The notes under the pieces are model-generated. The model ran no database searches, was not told where the DNA came from, and worked only from the letters and a program-made list of their open reading frames with translations. Positions 31,381-44,126 of a DNA stretch of 64,000 bases are shown in pieces. The stretch is from Theocolax elegans. Lineage: Eukaryota; Arthropoda; Insecta; Hymenoptera; Cerocephalidae. The translations under genes and the position numbers were made by a program. Numbering within the stretch: position 1 is the stretch's first letter; each line of letters opens with the position of its first letter. Where the stretch lies: positions 38,872,546 through 38,936,545 of the forward strand of contig CM047428.1 in the NCBI GenBank assembly GCA_026168455.1, written 5' to 3'.

Positions 31381-31629
31381 GAAATAAACGTTACTCCGTT
31401 ATGCGTCAGCTCTAAAAAAGAATGTGCTGACACTTTTATCACTTTTATTTGAAATACCGTATTTTGTTGGTTTTTTTATGTCAATTCGGATAGTTTAACG
31501 TTGGCTATATAGTAACTGAAAATTTCAAAATTAATATCAATAAGGACAAAATGATAGTAAGAAAATAAAAATCGATTCCACTCCATAACATTGTGCAGCA
31601 ATTAGAAATAATTTAATAGCTAATCGACG

Positions 31630-32095
31630 GATATCTACGAGGCGAGACACTCTCGGCGCGTCGTTCAGATTGTCTCGCCTCGTAGATATCCATCGAGAAC
31701 TAAAAAGCAGCCATCCGAGAAAAAGTATTTTATGTATATATAAAATACTAAAAATAATTTTTGGTTTACCTTCACAAACACTGCTATAAAAAAAATGTAA
31801 AATGTGTTACAATATATTATGTGATTCCTTATAACATATCGGTGGATATCTACGAGGCGAGACATTCTCGGCGCGTCGTTCAGATTGTCTCGCCTCGTAG
31901 ATATCGATCGATAACTAAAAAGCAGCCACCCGAGAAAAATTATTTTTTGTATATATATTACTATAAATAATTTTCGGTTTACCTACACAAACACTGCTAT
32001 AAAAAAATATAAAATTTGTTATAATATATTATGTGTTTGCTTTTTAGTTCTCGATGGATATCTGCGAGGCGAGACAATCTGAACGACGCGCCGTG
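31630..32095. repeat. perfect stem-loop repeats (20-bp stem, 21-nt loop)
   Basis: Two direct copies of a 61-bp hairpin lie at 31630-31690 and 31845-31905: stem GATATCTACGAGGCGAGACA, loop of 21 nt containing GGCGCGTCGTTCAGAT. They sit 215 bp apart in otherwise similar sequence (TAACTAAAAAGCAGCC, then an AT-rich body with ACACTGCTATAAAAAAA). A third, inverted half-copy with one stem change lies at 32057-32093, preceded by the inverted flank. The layout suits a small transposon or tandem dimer with about 60-bp inverted ends. Confidence 0.85.
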
Positions 32096-32239
32096 TGTGT
32101 TCTCTGTCACTCGCAGGTTCTGCGAGAGTAGATTTTAATAACCGCCGAAGCCTGCCGAGAAAAAGACGTTCATCTTTTTAAACAAATAGTTTTCTATTCA
32201 GGTACAAAAACATTGTTATAAAATAAATTTATAACCTTG

Positions 32240-32759
32240 TACAATAAATGGTGCTATATCCGCACAACCGCGAATACTCACCGTACGATGCGCGCTGGAC
32301 GACGGCGGTCGACGGTCCGTTCGACGCAAGTTGCGCGCGCACGTCGGGCCCGTCCAGCGAAGCAGTGAACGAGCCTGTCGAAGGTCGTGAGAGCTCTTCA
32401 GTACGCCGTCGCGGCAACGTTGGCGTCGCGTTGGCAATACGATTGCTATCGTCCTTCATTTTCCCGTGGCGGACTATCTTGTGTGTGTGTGTGTGTGTCA
32501 GGAAAGCAACATTTCAAGCGTTAACCCAGGATATGCTCCTCTATACTGACTAGGTAGATGCACGCCTTCATTATAAGTGCAGTGCATTTATTCCTTCTTT
32601 TGTAAGTATGCTTCCCATCTCGTTTTATAATTTCGCCAAAGTTATACGCGGCTGGCGCCCGAAACCCTTTATCTATTATTATAATAAATTATTACTATTT
32701 TTATCAATCGTTTATTTCGCCCTTGTCGCCATGCCCTAATACCCTGCGTGATCGTCACA
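32240..32759 (+). repeat. diverged solo LTR fragment of a related Gypsy family
   Basis: The order of landmarks follows the Gypsy LTRs here: GAGAGCTCTTC near a CpG-rich block, a (GT)n tract (32481-32499), ACGCGGCTGGCGCCCG, an AT-rich R/U5 zone and CCCTAATACCCTGCGTGATCG ending GTCACA. No primer site follows, so it is a solo or truncated LTR. The left edge is not resolved. Confidence 0.5.
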
Positions 32760-33620
32760 AAATGTATATAGAAAACTATTTTGTATTAATAGCCATATCT
32801 CGATTGAGCTTATTAGGAACTAGCAGACGACGGTTTCCTCTAGAAGGTGCGTGCACAATTCGACTCGACGATTACACGCACCTCCTACTAATTCCATTAG
32901 GTTATGTATTAACCATGTATTATATATTATCAGTTGTTCAACAGTATCATAGTAAGTATCCATTTTATAATCTACATGTGCATTAATTATAGTGCATAAA
33001 AGTTAACATAAATAAACTTAATGAAACAATCAAAACTGTATATAAAGATAAAATTACATGTGTCCCTCCATCAACGGTCTCCATAGACGTAGGTTTACTT
33101 GTTGTTTACCAATAACCGTTTTGCTCATTGCTTAATTTAGTAGTGATTAAAAAATTCATTTAAACATACCAATTAGTTGATAAAATTATGGAGATTATTC
33201 AGAAATACTTACTTTATTAATATTATAAGTTGTAGAAAACTTTAACAATTTAAACTTAATTTTAAAAAGCAGACGCTAGTACCATTCAGAAAGTTTATTA
33301 TTATGAAAATCTTATTAAGTTAAAGTAATGGTACATATTTTTTTGTCAGGAATGAAGGGTACTAAAACTCTACAAAGTATATGAGTTAAACGGCGGTTAT
33401 TGAAAATTGAACTGGATTAAAAATTTAATTATCTACAATAATAGATCATTTTTTAAGTTTATTGAAAATTATAATGTACGTAACACTGATAAGAAAATTG
33501 TAATTTTAGTAGATGAATATGCGTAACTTTTGTTATAATTAATTATAAATCAAAATTTACAATTAAATTGCAATACAAATCAAAGTGAAAATTGAAAAGT
33601 ACAATACCGACTGACATTTG
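32760..33620. other. AT-rich interior of element B
   Basis: No gene is recognised. It contains a small inverted pair, AGAAGGTGCGTG and CACGCACCTCCTA (about 32840-32890), related to the 272-bp repeat units. Confidence 0.4.
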
Positions 33621-33961
33621 GTTACCATAAGGTGTACGTGCAGTACACGTTACCATAAAGTGTACGTACAGTACACGTTACCATAAAGTGTACGTGCAGT
33701 ACACGTTACCATAAAGTGTACGTACAGTACACGTTACCATAAAGTGTACGTACAGTACACGTTACCATAAAGTATACGTACAGTACACGGTACCATATAA
33801 AGTATACGTACAGTACACGGTACCATATAAAGTGTACGTACAGTACACAATCCATAAAGTGTACGTACAGTACACAATCCATAAAGTGTACGTACAGTAC
33901 ACAATTCATAAAGTGTACGTACAGTACACGTTACCACAAAGTACAAATACAGTAATACAGT
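33621..33961. repeat. 28-bp self-complementary minisatellite, about 12 units
   Basis: The unit is GTTACCATAAA followed by GTGTACGTACAGTACAC, whose last 17 bases form an imperfect palindrome. Early units alternate GTACGTGC and GTACGTAC; later ones have GGTACCATAT or AATCC spacers. The repeated open frames on both strands are a by-product of the repeat. Confidence 0.95.
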
Positions 33962-34390
33962 ACAAACAAAGTGTACGCAAAGTGCAGAGTTATTACATAC
34001 ATGCTATTACTTTAATTTTTAGAATTAATATTACACATGTATAATATAAAAATAATTTGTAAATATAATTTGCCATTTCTCCAGTCCATTCCAATCGGAT
34101 AAACCAATTAGATACGTTTATAAGTTTTGCAGTATACTATTCATTTACTTTTACAGTAATTTTTATTTTTTTACAATCAATTTTGTAATTACTTTTACTA
34201 GCGTTGTGTTCTATATCTTATATTACGTTAAGGTTTGTTAGCGCCATCTGTGGGCATGCAACTAAATATGTATTAGTATATAATACAGAGGGCGCCACAT
34301 ATGATTTCTGTTAAGTTAGTTTTATATAGGGTATCGATAAAACAGAAAGCGCGGACCTGCACAACAATTTTTGTCGGGTACGACATCCCC
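33962..34390. other. right end of element B
   Basis: Non-coding; ends with the inverted terminal repeat TCGGGTACGACATCCCC next to TTAA. GCGCCATCTGTGGGC and its approximate inverse GAGGGCGCCAC occur at about 34240-34300. Confidence 0.5.
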
Positions 34391-34394
34391 TTAA

Positions 34395-36145
34395 GCATAA
34401 ATTCGACTTCTTATTATCCCATCCACACATTAGCCCCTTCATCTCCCACAAACCCAAACCTAATAGAAAACCAATTCTCCCAATATACAGCTTTAGTTAT
34501 CACATACAGTACCAATATTTATACAGACACCCGACCCAGAACTACCCAGACAGTCCAACCATCAGCTTTTCGTCCAATAAGCACAAGCCCCTTTTCCCCT
34601 ATCTCAATCGTACATAGACCAGTCAGCCAAGCGGATACGCCACCGCAAAGCAATGCAGAACCCGAATTAGAGACCCAGGAGTTAACAGTCAGCCAGGCAC
34701 ACAAAAACAGACATAACCCCAGAAGCAGCACACAATTGAGCAGTGTACATAGGAATGTACCGAGTGTCCGTTGGGAAGACAAGAATTGCAGAACCCAACG
34801 TCCCAAGAGAAAAGACGCAAAATAATGACAAAGAGCCTGAAAATAAATACGATGAACAATTCAGACGATTGGAGCAGCAAATACAGCAAATGCAGCAGTT
34901 ATATAGCAAAATAATCGATCAAAACAGCATTCAGCAAAGGAACCAGCAGCAGAATAGACAGCATAGCGGCTTGCCAGTGCATCAGGAAAACAATGAAACT
35001 TACTCAAATCCAAATAACCCACATATACAGTCGCAGAGTACGTTTAATCTAGTATTCATGTATAGCCGTTCGTATGAAACATGCTTAGAAGATGCTTCCT
35101 TTATAAGAGAGAAAAGGACAGCACAGATATTCTCACGCCACCATATCCAATTTAAGGGAGCGAAAAAGAATGATCCGGAGACATTCTTATCAAATCTTGA
35201 GGAATGTAGAGAAAGTTATGGTCTCTCCTCTCAGGATATATTTAAAGCTTTGCCATCAGTCTTACATGACGCAGCTTAGGAATGGTTTAGATGTGAGAAA
35301 AGCAGCTGGAAGGATTATTTAGATTTCGTAAATGCACTGAGACTACAATATCGGACGGAGGAAACGCAGAGCCAGCTTAGACAAGCTATTGAAAATCGTA
35401 CACAAGGACCTAATGAGGATATTTCCACATACCTCACCAGGCTAAGAGGCATGCTAAACCAGGTCGAGCCAACAATACCAATCGAATGACAATCGAAAGA
35501 CACCATTTCGATAATTTTATACAGCTGCAGAGACTTGGTAAAAAGGAGGAAGCAAGACGTTTAATGGATGAAATGTACAAACCTCCACCAGTCATTCAAA
35601 ATTACGGTCTAGCAAGGTATGCATACGTTGATCCTATGCAAACAAAAACCCGTAAATTAGCAGCAGTTTCCTCAGAGCAGAGCGCAAATATTGTAGTACC
35701 CCCAAAGTCTATAGCACCCATAGCTACCAACCCACCAAAGAAAATACAGCATCAGGGCCCATTGAAGCCGAACAGCCCCCAAGCAGCAAGAAAATATACA
35801 GCACCCCTTAAGCAAAAGTCTAAGCAGCAGTACAAGGAAGCTGTAAAGGATAACAAAAATAGCAGTTATTGGCAGCGAGCACAGGAAATTAAACAAAGGG
35901 CTCAATCACCAAAGAAACAGGAATTCAAGCCAAATAAATTTAGAACGCCAAACTACATAGAGCAAAAGCCAATTCACCCAAGAAAATTTAAAGAGCCTTG
36001 CTATAGGTGTAATAAACTTGGGCATTGGATAGCAGAAAGTCCAGAACCTGCAAACTGTCGCAATTGCGGTGCTCAAGGCACAAATTACACAAACTGCAGC
36101 TGCAATAGGAACAGAAACCAGGGAAACTACAGCCAAAGAAAATAG
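34395..36145 (+). pseudogene. gag: Gypsy-1 gag, C-terminal part
   Basis: Gag resumes in phase after TTAA. It includes the Pro/Ser/Thr linker, a Gln-rich coiled region (QQIQQMQQLYSK), the gag domain (DPETFLSNLEECRESYG) and the basic C-terminus. The copy is dead: frameshift near 34800, TAG at about 35277, and a deletion of about 45 bp near 35484 relative to Gypsy-2. The CCHC knuckle has lost a cysteine (CYRCNKLGHWIAES). The second finger NCRNCGAQG...CSC is also altered. Confidence 0.88.
36121..36127 (+). promoter_or_regulatory. Gypsy-1 slippery site GGGAAAC
   Basis: Same phase as in Gypsy-2 (G GGA AAC), 15 nt before the gag stop. GACCC (36147-36151) can pair with GGGTC (36178-36182) downstream, the equivalent of the Gypsy-2 pair. 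Confidence 0.8.
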
Positions 36146-39100
36146 AGACCCGTATTTTCTCACCCAAACACCCAAAAGGGTCAATACCCTCCCAGTTAGC
36201 AGCAAATAATTCCCTAATACAGCAAATACCCAGCATCGATCCACGACATTTCTTTAACATAGATTTAAACGGACAAAAACTTACGGCTTTACTTGACGAT
36301 GGGTCAGTACACTCATTCATTGGGCGAGGCATGAGTAGAGTACTACAGCATAATTTAAGAAAATCCAGCAATTCAGCCGTTAAAGTAGCAGATGGTACAA
36401 CGGTACCAATACAAGGTATAATAGATGTAACCATGGAAATAGATGGTGAAACTATTTTAATGCCGTTCCAAGCAGCAGACGGCTTGCATTATGACTGCAT
36501 ATTAGGTATCGACTTTAAACGTAAAGCGAACATGAATATATGCTACGAAAATAATACGTGGTGGATTGATAAATGTATCATTCATCATTTTTATCCTTAT
36601 GGTAAAGATCCTAGATGCTTACCTGTCCTAGCAAGCATAGGAGGATTGAAACGAGCTACCCCGAAACAAGAAAGGAGATTACTGCAGCTATTAAACGAGA
36701 TGATTCCCCCAACACCAAAAACCCTAGGAGTAACTAACCTAGATTCCCACAAAATCGATGTGCAGGGTGCCGAATCTATTCGTCAACGAAACCGCCGTTA
36801 TTCGTCGAAGATGTTGCAGGCTGCATACGAAGAAATCGATAGGATGCTAAAGCAAGGTATTATAGAACCTTCAGAAAGCCCGTGGTGCAGCTACCCAATA
36901 ATAGTTCTTAAAGCAAATGGAAAATACCGCTTTTGTATAGATTTCCGGCAGGTTAACGCTGTTACCAAGAAAATAGCGTATTCTATGCGAAATATGGACG
37001 ACATTCTCGACCAGCTGAGAGAAAGCCGTTACATCAGTAAGCTTGATTTGTCGCAAGCTTACCACGAAGTCCCTCTAGCACCAGCAAGCTGCGAAATTAC
37101 AGCATTTTCACTTCCCGGTAAAGGATTATTTCAATTTACGCGAGTCCCCTACGGCATATCGAATGCACCTGCAATATTCCAGAAAATTATGGATAAGCTC
37201 ATGAAGCCAGAATGCGAGCCAAATGTATTCGCATATCTGGACGACATTATTATTACAGCCAAAACCTTTGAGGAACACCTAAAATGGTTAAGAATAGTAC
37301 TTATCGCCCTCAAAAAGGTAAACCTGCAAATAAACAGAGAAAAAAACAGAGATAAGATACGACCGATACTAGAGTATCCAGCCCCAACCAATTTAAAGCA
37401 ACTAAAACGTTTTACTGGCTTAATTGGTTGGTATTCAAGGTTTATCGATAAATTAGCCGATGACAGAGCACCATTAAATTATTTAACGCGAAAAGATGTC
37501 AGATGGCAATGGCATCAAAAACAGCAGAATACATTCGAGAAAATGAAGTTAGCACTGACCCAAGCCCCTGTTTTAGCCCGCCCCGATTTTTCCCTCCCAC
37601 TTACCCACCAAACCGATGCTGGCGACTATGCTATAGCCGGTGTGCTTACCCAAAAAATTAATGGTGAAGAACACCCTATATATTACGTCAGCCGTACACT
37701 GAGTAAAGCGGAACGTAATTATACGGTGACAGAGAAGGAGTGTTTAGCCGTTTTATGGTCTATCGACTCAAAGGTTACCTTCAAGGCGAAGAGTTTACCG
37801 TGATAACAGATCACCATAGCCTTCTCTGGCTTCATAATATCAAGGATCCGACAGGCAGATTGGCTCGATGAAACACAATCCTGCAAAATTATAAAATTAA
37901 GTTTGTGCACAGAAAAGGAGCATATCATAAAGTACCTGACGCACTCTCGAGAGCATACGAAGATACAGCATTAGCAGCTATAGCCGCAATTAATACCAGC
38001 GATCCTTGGTACCAAATGAAAATCCAAGCAGTAATAAAATCTTCCCAAAAATACCCTGATTTATGTATAAAAGACAACATTTTATACGCACACCATCCTA
38101 ATTCCCTCGTAGACCCATTAGTCCCCGATCTAGATGCTTGGAAGCTAATTCTGCCAGCAGCAGATAGAGAGAAAGCTCTCTATGAAGCGCATTACACCCC
38201 GCAAGCAGGTTATTTGGGAAATGACAAAACGTATGCAAGGTTAGCCTACTACTACTTGCCAGGTATATACTATGATACTTGCAATTATGTTAGAGATTGT
38301 CAAGAGTGTCAAGCCTATAAGAGCAATCAGCAGAATCCAGCAGGAATAATGGAAGGCAGGAACATAGATGGACCTTGGACAGCAGTGGCAGTAGACAAAA
38401 TGGAACCGAAACCACCGTCGAAGCAAGATTTCAAATACATAATTGTCTTTGAGGATTATTTACCCGTTATGTTGAGATGAAAGCGTTAAGACGAGCCGAC
38501 GCAAAAAGCGTACTCCAAGCGTTTGATGAATTAGTCATTAACAGATGGGGTTGTCCCAAATATCTAATTTCAGACATTGGGACAGAATTTGCGAATCGCC
38601 AGGTTGCAGAGAAATTACGGTATTATACAGTCATTAATTCCGCCCTATTTTGCACAGGCAAATCCTGTAGAAAGGGTAAATAGAAATTTAAAACCGATGA
38701 TAAACTACTTCATTGAGGAAGATCATCGCGAGTGGGATCGACATTTAGGAGAGTTCTGCTTCGCTATCAATACAATCGTCCACTCTACAACCAAATACAG
38801 CCCAGCATTTCTAAATTTTGGCAGAAACCCTATACCAACAGCCCTTATACGAAAGCACCTAGAAGTCCTCAAACCCCCTCCAGTACCAAATACAGCATCA
38901 TGGATCGAAAGATTACATAGACTTTCAGCAACATATGATTTTGTTAGAAGACATATAGATACGGCAGTAGCTATACAAGCTAGACACTACAATAAAGGAC
39001 GTAGACTAGTACAATACCAAGTAGGCGATCGAGTTTGTCGACGCAATAGGGTATTGTCGTCAAAAGATAATTATTTTACAGCAAAAATGGTACCAATCAA

Positions 39101-39365
39101 CATAGGTCCCGCGAGAGTAGTAGAAGTAGTTTCAGCAAATTATTATATTGTAGAAGACGAAGACACTAAGCGAAGAGTCAAAGTCTATGTAAATGATTTG
39201 AAACGTTATATCCCTCCTAGTAATATTATCCCACCTAAAATTCATTCTTCCCCTTCGCAGCGCCCGATAGCACAAAAGATACAGCAAAACATCCCAAGCA
39301 GCAATAACCCACCTAGAAAGTGAGGTAGACCCCGAAAGATACATCCTAAAACACCCGTCCATTAG
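36128..39365 (+). pseudogene. pol: Gypsy-1 Pol, broken
   Basis: In the -1 frame: protease LLDDGS, reverse transcriptase (FCIDFRQVN, LDLSQAYHE, YLDDIIIT), RNase H (QTDAGDYAIAG), integrase HHCC and DDE regions (SDIGTEFANR, NPVERVNR) and the GPARV module. Frameshifts occur near 37790, 38460 and 38630; about 75 bp are missing near 37345 between RT and RNase H relative to Gypsy-2, and D-N-G in the integrase is altered to D-I-G. An in-frame TGA (39321-39323) replaces the Arg codon before GRPRK, consistent with CpG decay, so the ancestral tail had the same AT-hook-like motif as Gypsy-2. Confidence 0.9.
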
Positions 39366-39498
39366 TGAAATTGGCTATTACAAGCGAATAAAGAAATGAA
39401 AGGTTAAGTAGGTTAAATTTTTTACAAATAATAAAAACCAAACCTGATAATAGCAACGGGTAAGTAATAAGCAAGATTAGGAAATAAGAATAAATATT

Positions 39499-39590
39499 AT
39501 AAGAGCAGGAAAATCGGCGTCGGCGACGCAGAGGAGCCGAGGTCGGGGCCGCTTCATTGCCCGGCTCACGGAGATGCCAAGACCGATTTG
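39499..39590 (+). pseudogene. Gypsy-1 third ORF, N-terminal remnant
   Basis: The frame around RAGKSASATQRSRGRGRF aligns codon by codon with the start of the Gypsy-2 third ORF (its RTGQAASALKRGRGRGRF), and lies at the same place after pol. The initiator ATG is ATT here. It is cut near 39590 by an En/Spm fragment. Confidence 0.7.
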
Positions 39591-39833
39591 GTTGACCACA
39601 CCTTTTGCCGCGTGAATATTTATAACAATTTTTCCATTTCCGGATTCAAATGGGTATCCATTATGTGCCCATAACGGACCCCGGTTGCAAACACTTTGAG
39701 GTAAGTGGAGCAGCAGGTGAACGTTGTACGTCATTACCTCTTTTGAGTACAATCTTTCCGCATCTACGATAAATTGTCTTAAAGACTCCACACTTACATG
39801 GCCCGTAAACCACGCTACTCGATTCTTCTTTAC
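39590..39833 (-). pseudogene. En/Spm transposase (second copy), C-terminal exon
   Basis: Reads VKKNRVAWFTGHV...LYSKEVMTYNVHLLLHL...PLWAHNGYPFE...GKIVINIHAAKGV, the highly conserved C-terminal region of animal En/Spm (tnp2-like) transposases. The upstream edge is an AG acceptor (AACTAG before GTAAAG) at 39833. The rest of this gene lies at 41782-42582, separated by repeat R. Confidence 0.7.
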
Positions 39834-39884
39834 CTAGTTTTATTACAATATATGTATGTGGCCCGTCAAATTCGGTAAAGGTAT

Positions 39885-41781
39885 TTATATTTTTCTGTGC
39901 GCCAGGTCTTACCTAGTAAGAAATAATTTTCCCGGTTCAACTCCTCAGGACGTGGCTCCAACGCCAATACGGAGGTGGCGAAACCAACGACGAAATTTGT
40001 CTCCCTCGAATACGTGTAATGATAATTTATTGAAGTATAGGGATAAATCAAAAGAGAAACTCAACAATTCAAGTAGATTAAATTCGAGGACAAGTTTATT
40101 ACTTCAAAATTAACTGTATTTCCACCTTTGATCGCTACGGGTGATCACCATTACAATATTTAATCAACGCAAATAATCTTTACGATTTAAACTTGAGCGA
40201 AGCTGGCCCGATCTTCCGATTACCGATAATGTCGTACTATTAATTAATTAATCCGACTCTACAATCTTAAAATTTCCGTTATAAAACAATAAAACAATTC
40301 CCAATACTTAAAACGAACGGAATATAATTCGCGGCACGTGTCAATATGGCGGCACAGACTCGCAGGAGGTCTATACGCAGCGCGCAAGAAATCCCCGGCT
40401 ATACACTCAATTTATTAAATATATGTGTGACCGTGCAGCCCACTTACCGCAACAAAAAAGACCTTCTTCTAAATAAACGGTTTGACTACTACAAGAAACT
40501 ACTAATAATATTTTCGACCAACTTTTACAATTTTTTTACTATCAGATACTTCGACTACTAAAGGTTGCGCTCAGTGTACTATACTATTAGACTATCCGCC
40601 TACGAATGTCGATCGGGACTCGTAGTATCCCGCTCGTCTTCGTAGTTCGACGTAACGCGGCGATAATTGTCGTCTTCTTCCTTGTTTTGTCTACCAATAA
40701 TATCCTTTGAATAGATTAGGTAGATGATTATTACCGCCGTCCACGCCATCTATTCCTGTACCAATCTCCATTTCTTCAGTGATGGGATAGCGAAATAACC
40801 CGTATTCCGCTGAGAAACCGACTTGCGCCTCCACCAATGCAACAGGTGTGTCTTCTTTCCCTCTTGTACACACACGTTGTATGTAGCTATTTCCCGCTCA
40901 TTCCGTCGTTCCCTTCCTCAGTGCGCCGCCATGTGCCACGGCGTGCATACGCGAGAGCAGCGAGCGCCGCCCCCCTCTCTGCCGCGCTGACCCTAGTGTA
41001 CAAGCGGACGGCCGAATATATTGCACGCGAGCCGGCGACGTTTGTTGACTTGGTCGCGAACGGGTTTTCTTTCTTTTGTGTGTGTCAAGTGCGCCGGTTC
41101 CTGAATCATCGTCTTCGTGGCTACCTTCGTTCCTCATCACCAGGTCGTCGGGAGATGTATTGGATCTACGTGGGAAACATGGTTGGACAACGGTAGCGGT
41201 GTGGTGGTATCGTTCCTTCTTGTTTACTTTACTCCTTCCCTTTTCCAATCCTCCAATTTCCTCAACAAATTAATAAAAATCCTATTAGTTACTCCCCTTT
41301 ACCGTAGCCGGTGTTTACTTATTTCCTAACCTCTATTTCCATATCCTATACATGACTCTCTTATTGTTACTATATTTTATCCCTCTATAAATCATCCTAT
41401 CCTAACCTTATATATTCTAGTTTTATTTATTATTAACCTTTCAGGTAACCAACACTACCAAGGACCCAGGACCACAAGGATCACCAAGGACTCATCGCCT
41501 CGAAGTGGAATGGAACATCCATGGGCAGTATCCAGGACTCATCGCCTCCAAGGACAGGACTCGTAGGGATAGCATTGTTGGATCACCCAGGACTCATCGC
41601 CTAAAAGGTATGGTATTCTATTCTTAATACTATCTCACATATATGTCTTCTCTACGTTAACATTATAAATTATCTATGTATATTAATATCTCTCTTTCTT
41701 CTTTTCAGGTATGTCCCCTCGACAAGGATTCCCTCCATAATTATAAATCCTAAGTTAGCAGAGGTGTGAGGTTTACCTCAC
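39885..41781. repeat. repeat R, copy I
   Basis: A 1.9-kb non-coding block nearly collinear with 42660-44126 plus 46875-47113. Shared landmarks in order: GGACGTGG(C/T)TCCAACGCC, GAGGTGGC(G/A)AAACCAACGACG, GCGCAAGAAATCCC, a CpG-rich middle, CTCCAATTTCCTCAACAAAT, three copies of GACTCATCGCCT, TCAGGT(A/T)TGTCCCCTC, and the palindrome GTGAGGTTTACCTCAC at its right edge. It has no ORF. It lies in what seems to be an intron of the reversed En/Spm gene. A reversed LTR (beginning TGAGGTAAACCTCA) or a non-autonomous DNA element are both possible. Confidence 0.65.
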
Positions 41782-42582
41782 ATAATATCTTCAAAGCTTA
41801 TTGATTCTTTCATCATTAGATGCATCGATTCGACTAGTGACTCCCAATGTACGTAATAAGGTTGAAATTGACGATTATTTAATGCAATTTTCTTTAGTAA
41901 TGGTAAACTGTAAAACAGTAACCAATTAGCCCATTCACGCGATTTCCAATACTTTCTGTCCGTAATTGATCTGGACAATCGAGCTAAATGACTAGGAACC
42001 TTGAAAGCAGTTAAGTCTTTATCTACTTCTTCTATTTCACATTTTGAAAGAGAATAATTTTTATCACTTAAAGTGCATCATAATTCAGTGAATTGCTTTG
42101 CAACTCCAAGAGAAACACAGTGCATGGGATCAACGACAAATCCTTCAATGATATTAAATTGTATTAAATTTAAAAGAGGCGATGCTCCTTTAACACCAAA
42201 AATAGCACGACCTGAATCTAAGGCTTCTTACAATTGAAGTGTAAATTGATTCTATGTCCACAATCTAAGTTCCTGAGCTAATCTGGAATCGGGTACTTTA
42301 GCGCATGACCTCTGCCGACACTAACTGATTCACCACGCTGCAGACACCAATTGCATCCGAAAAAACCATTGTACTGCACAAGCCCTTGTATTGGAGCTCG
42401 TGCCACGGAGTCGACGCAACAGCATACAGCAAAAACTTTAAAGTACCTCGTTTCATCATTTATTACATAACGTATTCCTTGCTGGGAGTATTTATTTATA
42501 TGTTTAACAAACTGACCTAAAAAATGTGTCATGCTCGGCTTATCACGACCAAACCATAGACCGAAGGTGATAGGATGTTAAC
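41782..42582 (-). pseudogene. En/Spm transposase (second copy), central exon
   Basis: Begins after an AG acceptor (TTTAG before GTTAAC) and carries GLWFGRDKPSM, then CVDSVARAPIQGLVQYNGFFGCNWC...GESVSVGRGH, a variant of the DYMHCVLLG motif (FVVDPMHCVSLG), and SRSITDRKYWKSREWANWLLFY. These are core landmarks of the En/Spm transposase. A frameshift near 42290 and a stop near 42080 inactivate it. Confidence 0.7.
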
Positions 42583-44126
42583 CTAAATAAAAAAACATTT
42601 ATAAAATTAAAAAATCCATATTACATGGATTTACACCTGTATTTCCAGTTATTTTTACAGCTGTATATTTTTGACAGGGTCGTAAATATGTTCCCCAGTC
42701 TGAGCCTCCAGGACGTGGTTCCAACGCCAATACAGAGGTGGCAAAACCAACGACGAAATCCTTTTCCTTCTGATACGCGTAATGATACAAGTGAGAGACT
42801 CTTAGGGATTACACTTCAAATAATTAACAATTCAATTATTTCGACAAGAGCAGATTTATTTTACGCGACTGAACAATTGATATACTATACTTGATCACTA
42901 AGGGTCATCCACCGTTACAAATTTTATATTACGAATTACCCGATTTCCCGACTCCGTTACAACTAATGACTTCTACGAGGCTGACCCAACCTTCTAATTA
43001 CCGAGGGAAAATCGCGGTATTAATCCTACCACTTTCGCGAAATAAAAACATTAACCGATCCCATAAGTCGAAAACAATAAATTACTACCAATCCCTGATA
43101 GCGACCAATACGGACGATCACTACTACCAAATATCATTATAATTCCGCGCCACGTGTGTGAAAGTGGCGGTACCGTTTCGCATGGGGCTTTACGCGACGC
43201 GCAAGAAATCCCTGGCTTCTCCTTCAACACGATGTAAATGATTTTAGTGGCCATGCAGCTCACTTACAACGGGTTAACTATAAAACTGATCTATCAATTT
43301 ATGCGGAAAATATGAAAGAAAATATGAGATGGCAACGGGTGTACTATTCAAATAGACGGACCGGCTACGAATGGCGATCGGGATTCGCAGGATCCCTATT
43401 GTCCTCGTAGTTTGTCGTAGCGCGGCGCTAATTGTCGTCTTCTTCCTTATTTCTTCAACCAATAATATCTCTTGGATTTCTGTAATAGAGAAATGTTGCC
43501 GCTGTCCGCGCCATCTATTCCTGCCCTAATCTCCATTTACTCAGTGACGGAATAGCTAAATAACCCGTATACCGCTGAGGAACAGACCCTGCGCCACCAC
43601 TAATGCAACAAATGGTTCTTCTTTCTCGTACACACGTGTTACATGTGGTTATTTTCCGCTCATTCCGCCATTCTACCTACTCGTCCCCCCCTCCTTCTAC
43701 TGCACGCGAGTCAGGCGACGTCGGTCTATTTGACGAAGGATGAGTTTTTCTTTTATTTTATCCCTCGTAGTTCTAATTCTCCAATTTCCTCAACAAATCA
43801 TTTAAAATCCTTATTATTTTCCTTTATTTCCATTTTTTAATACTCAATAACATCGGTGACGAGAATGGCCCGGGCCAGGATTCGTTGGCGGTGTTTATCT
43901 TTTCCTAACCTATACTTCCTTATCCTGTACCAATCTATCTTATTACTAATCGACCTTATCCCTTCACTACTAAATAAACTTGATATACTTATTATCAATT
44001 TTACAGGTGTCCAGGACTACCAAGAAGCGGGCCTAGGACCATCGAATATCACCCTAGACTCATCGCCTCAAGGAATAATGCTTCATAGGACAGACATCGA
44101 GGACCTCCCAGGACTCATTGCCTCAA

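Larger units (their letters stand above)
17464..34390. mobile_element. TTAA-flanked element B, host of Gypsy-2
   Basis: The terminal repeats GGGGATGCCGTACCTGA (17464) and, inverted, GGGGATGTCGTACCCGA (ending 34390) differ at two bases and are bordered by TTAA (17460-17463; 34391-34394). Without Gypsy-2 the element would be about 5.2 kb. It has no recognisable transposase and is packed with internal repeats, so it is a non-autonomous element or a composite. Its removal together with element A at TTAA restores the Gypsy-1 gag phase, which supports both edges. Confidence 0.75.

Noticed and set aside
33706..34044. Repetitive open frames on both strands (YVQYTIHKV-type repeats)
   Set aside because: They are translations of the 28-bp minisatellite and exist only because the array lacks stops.
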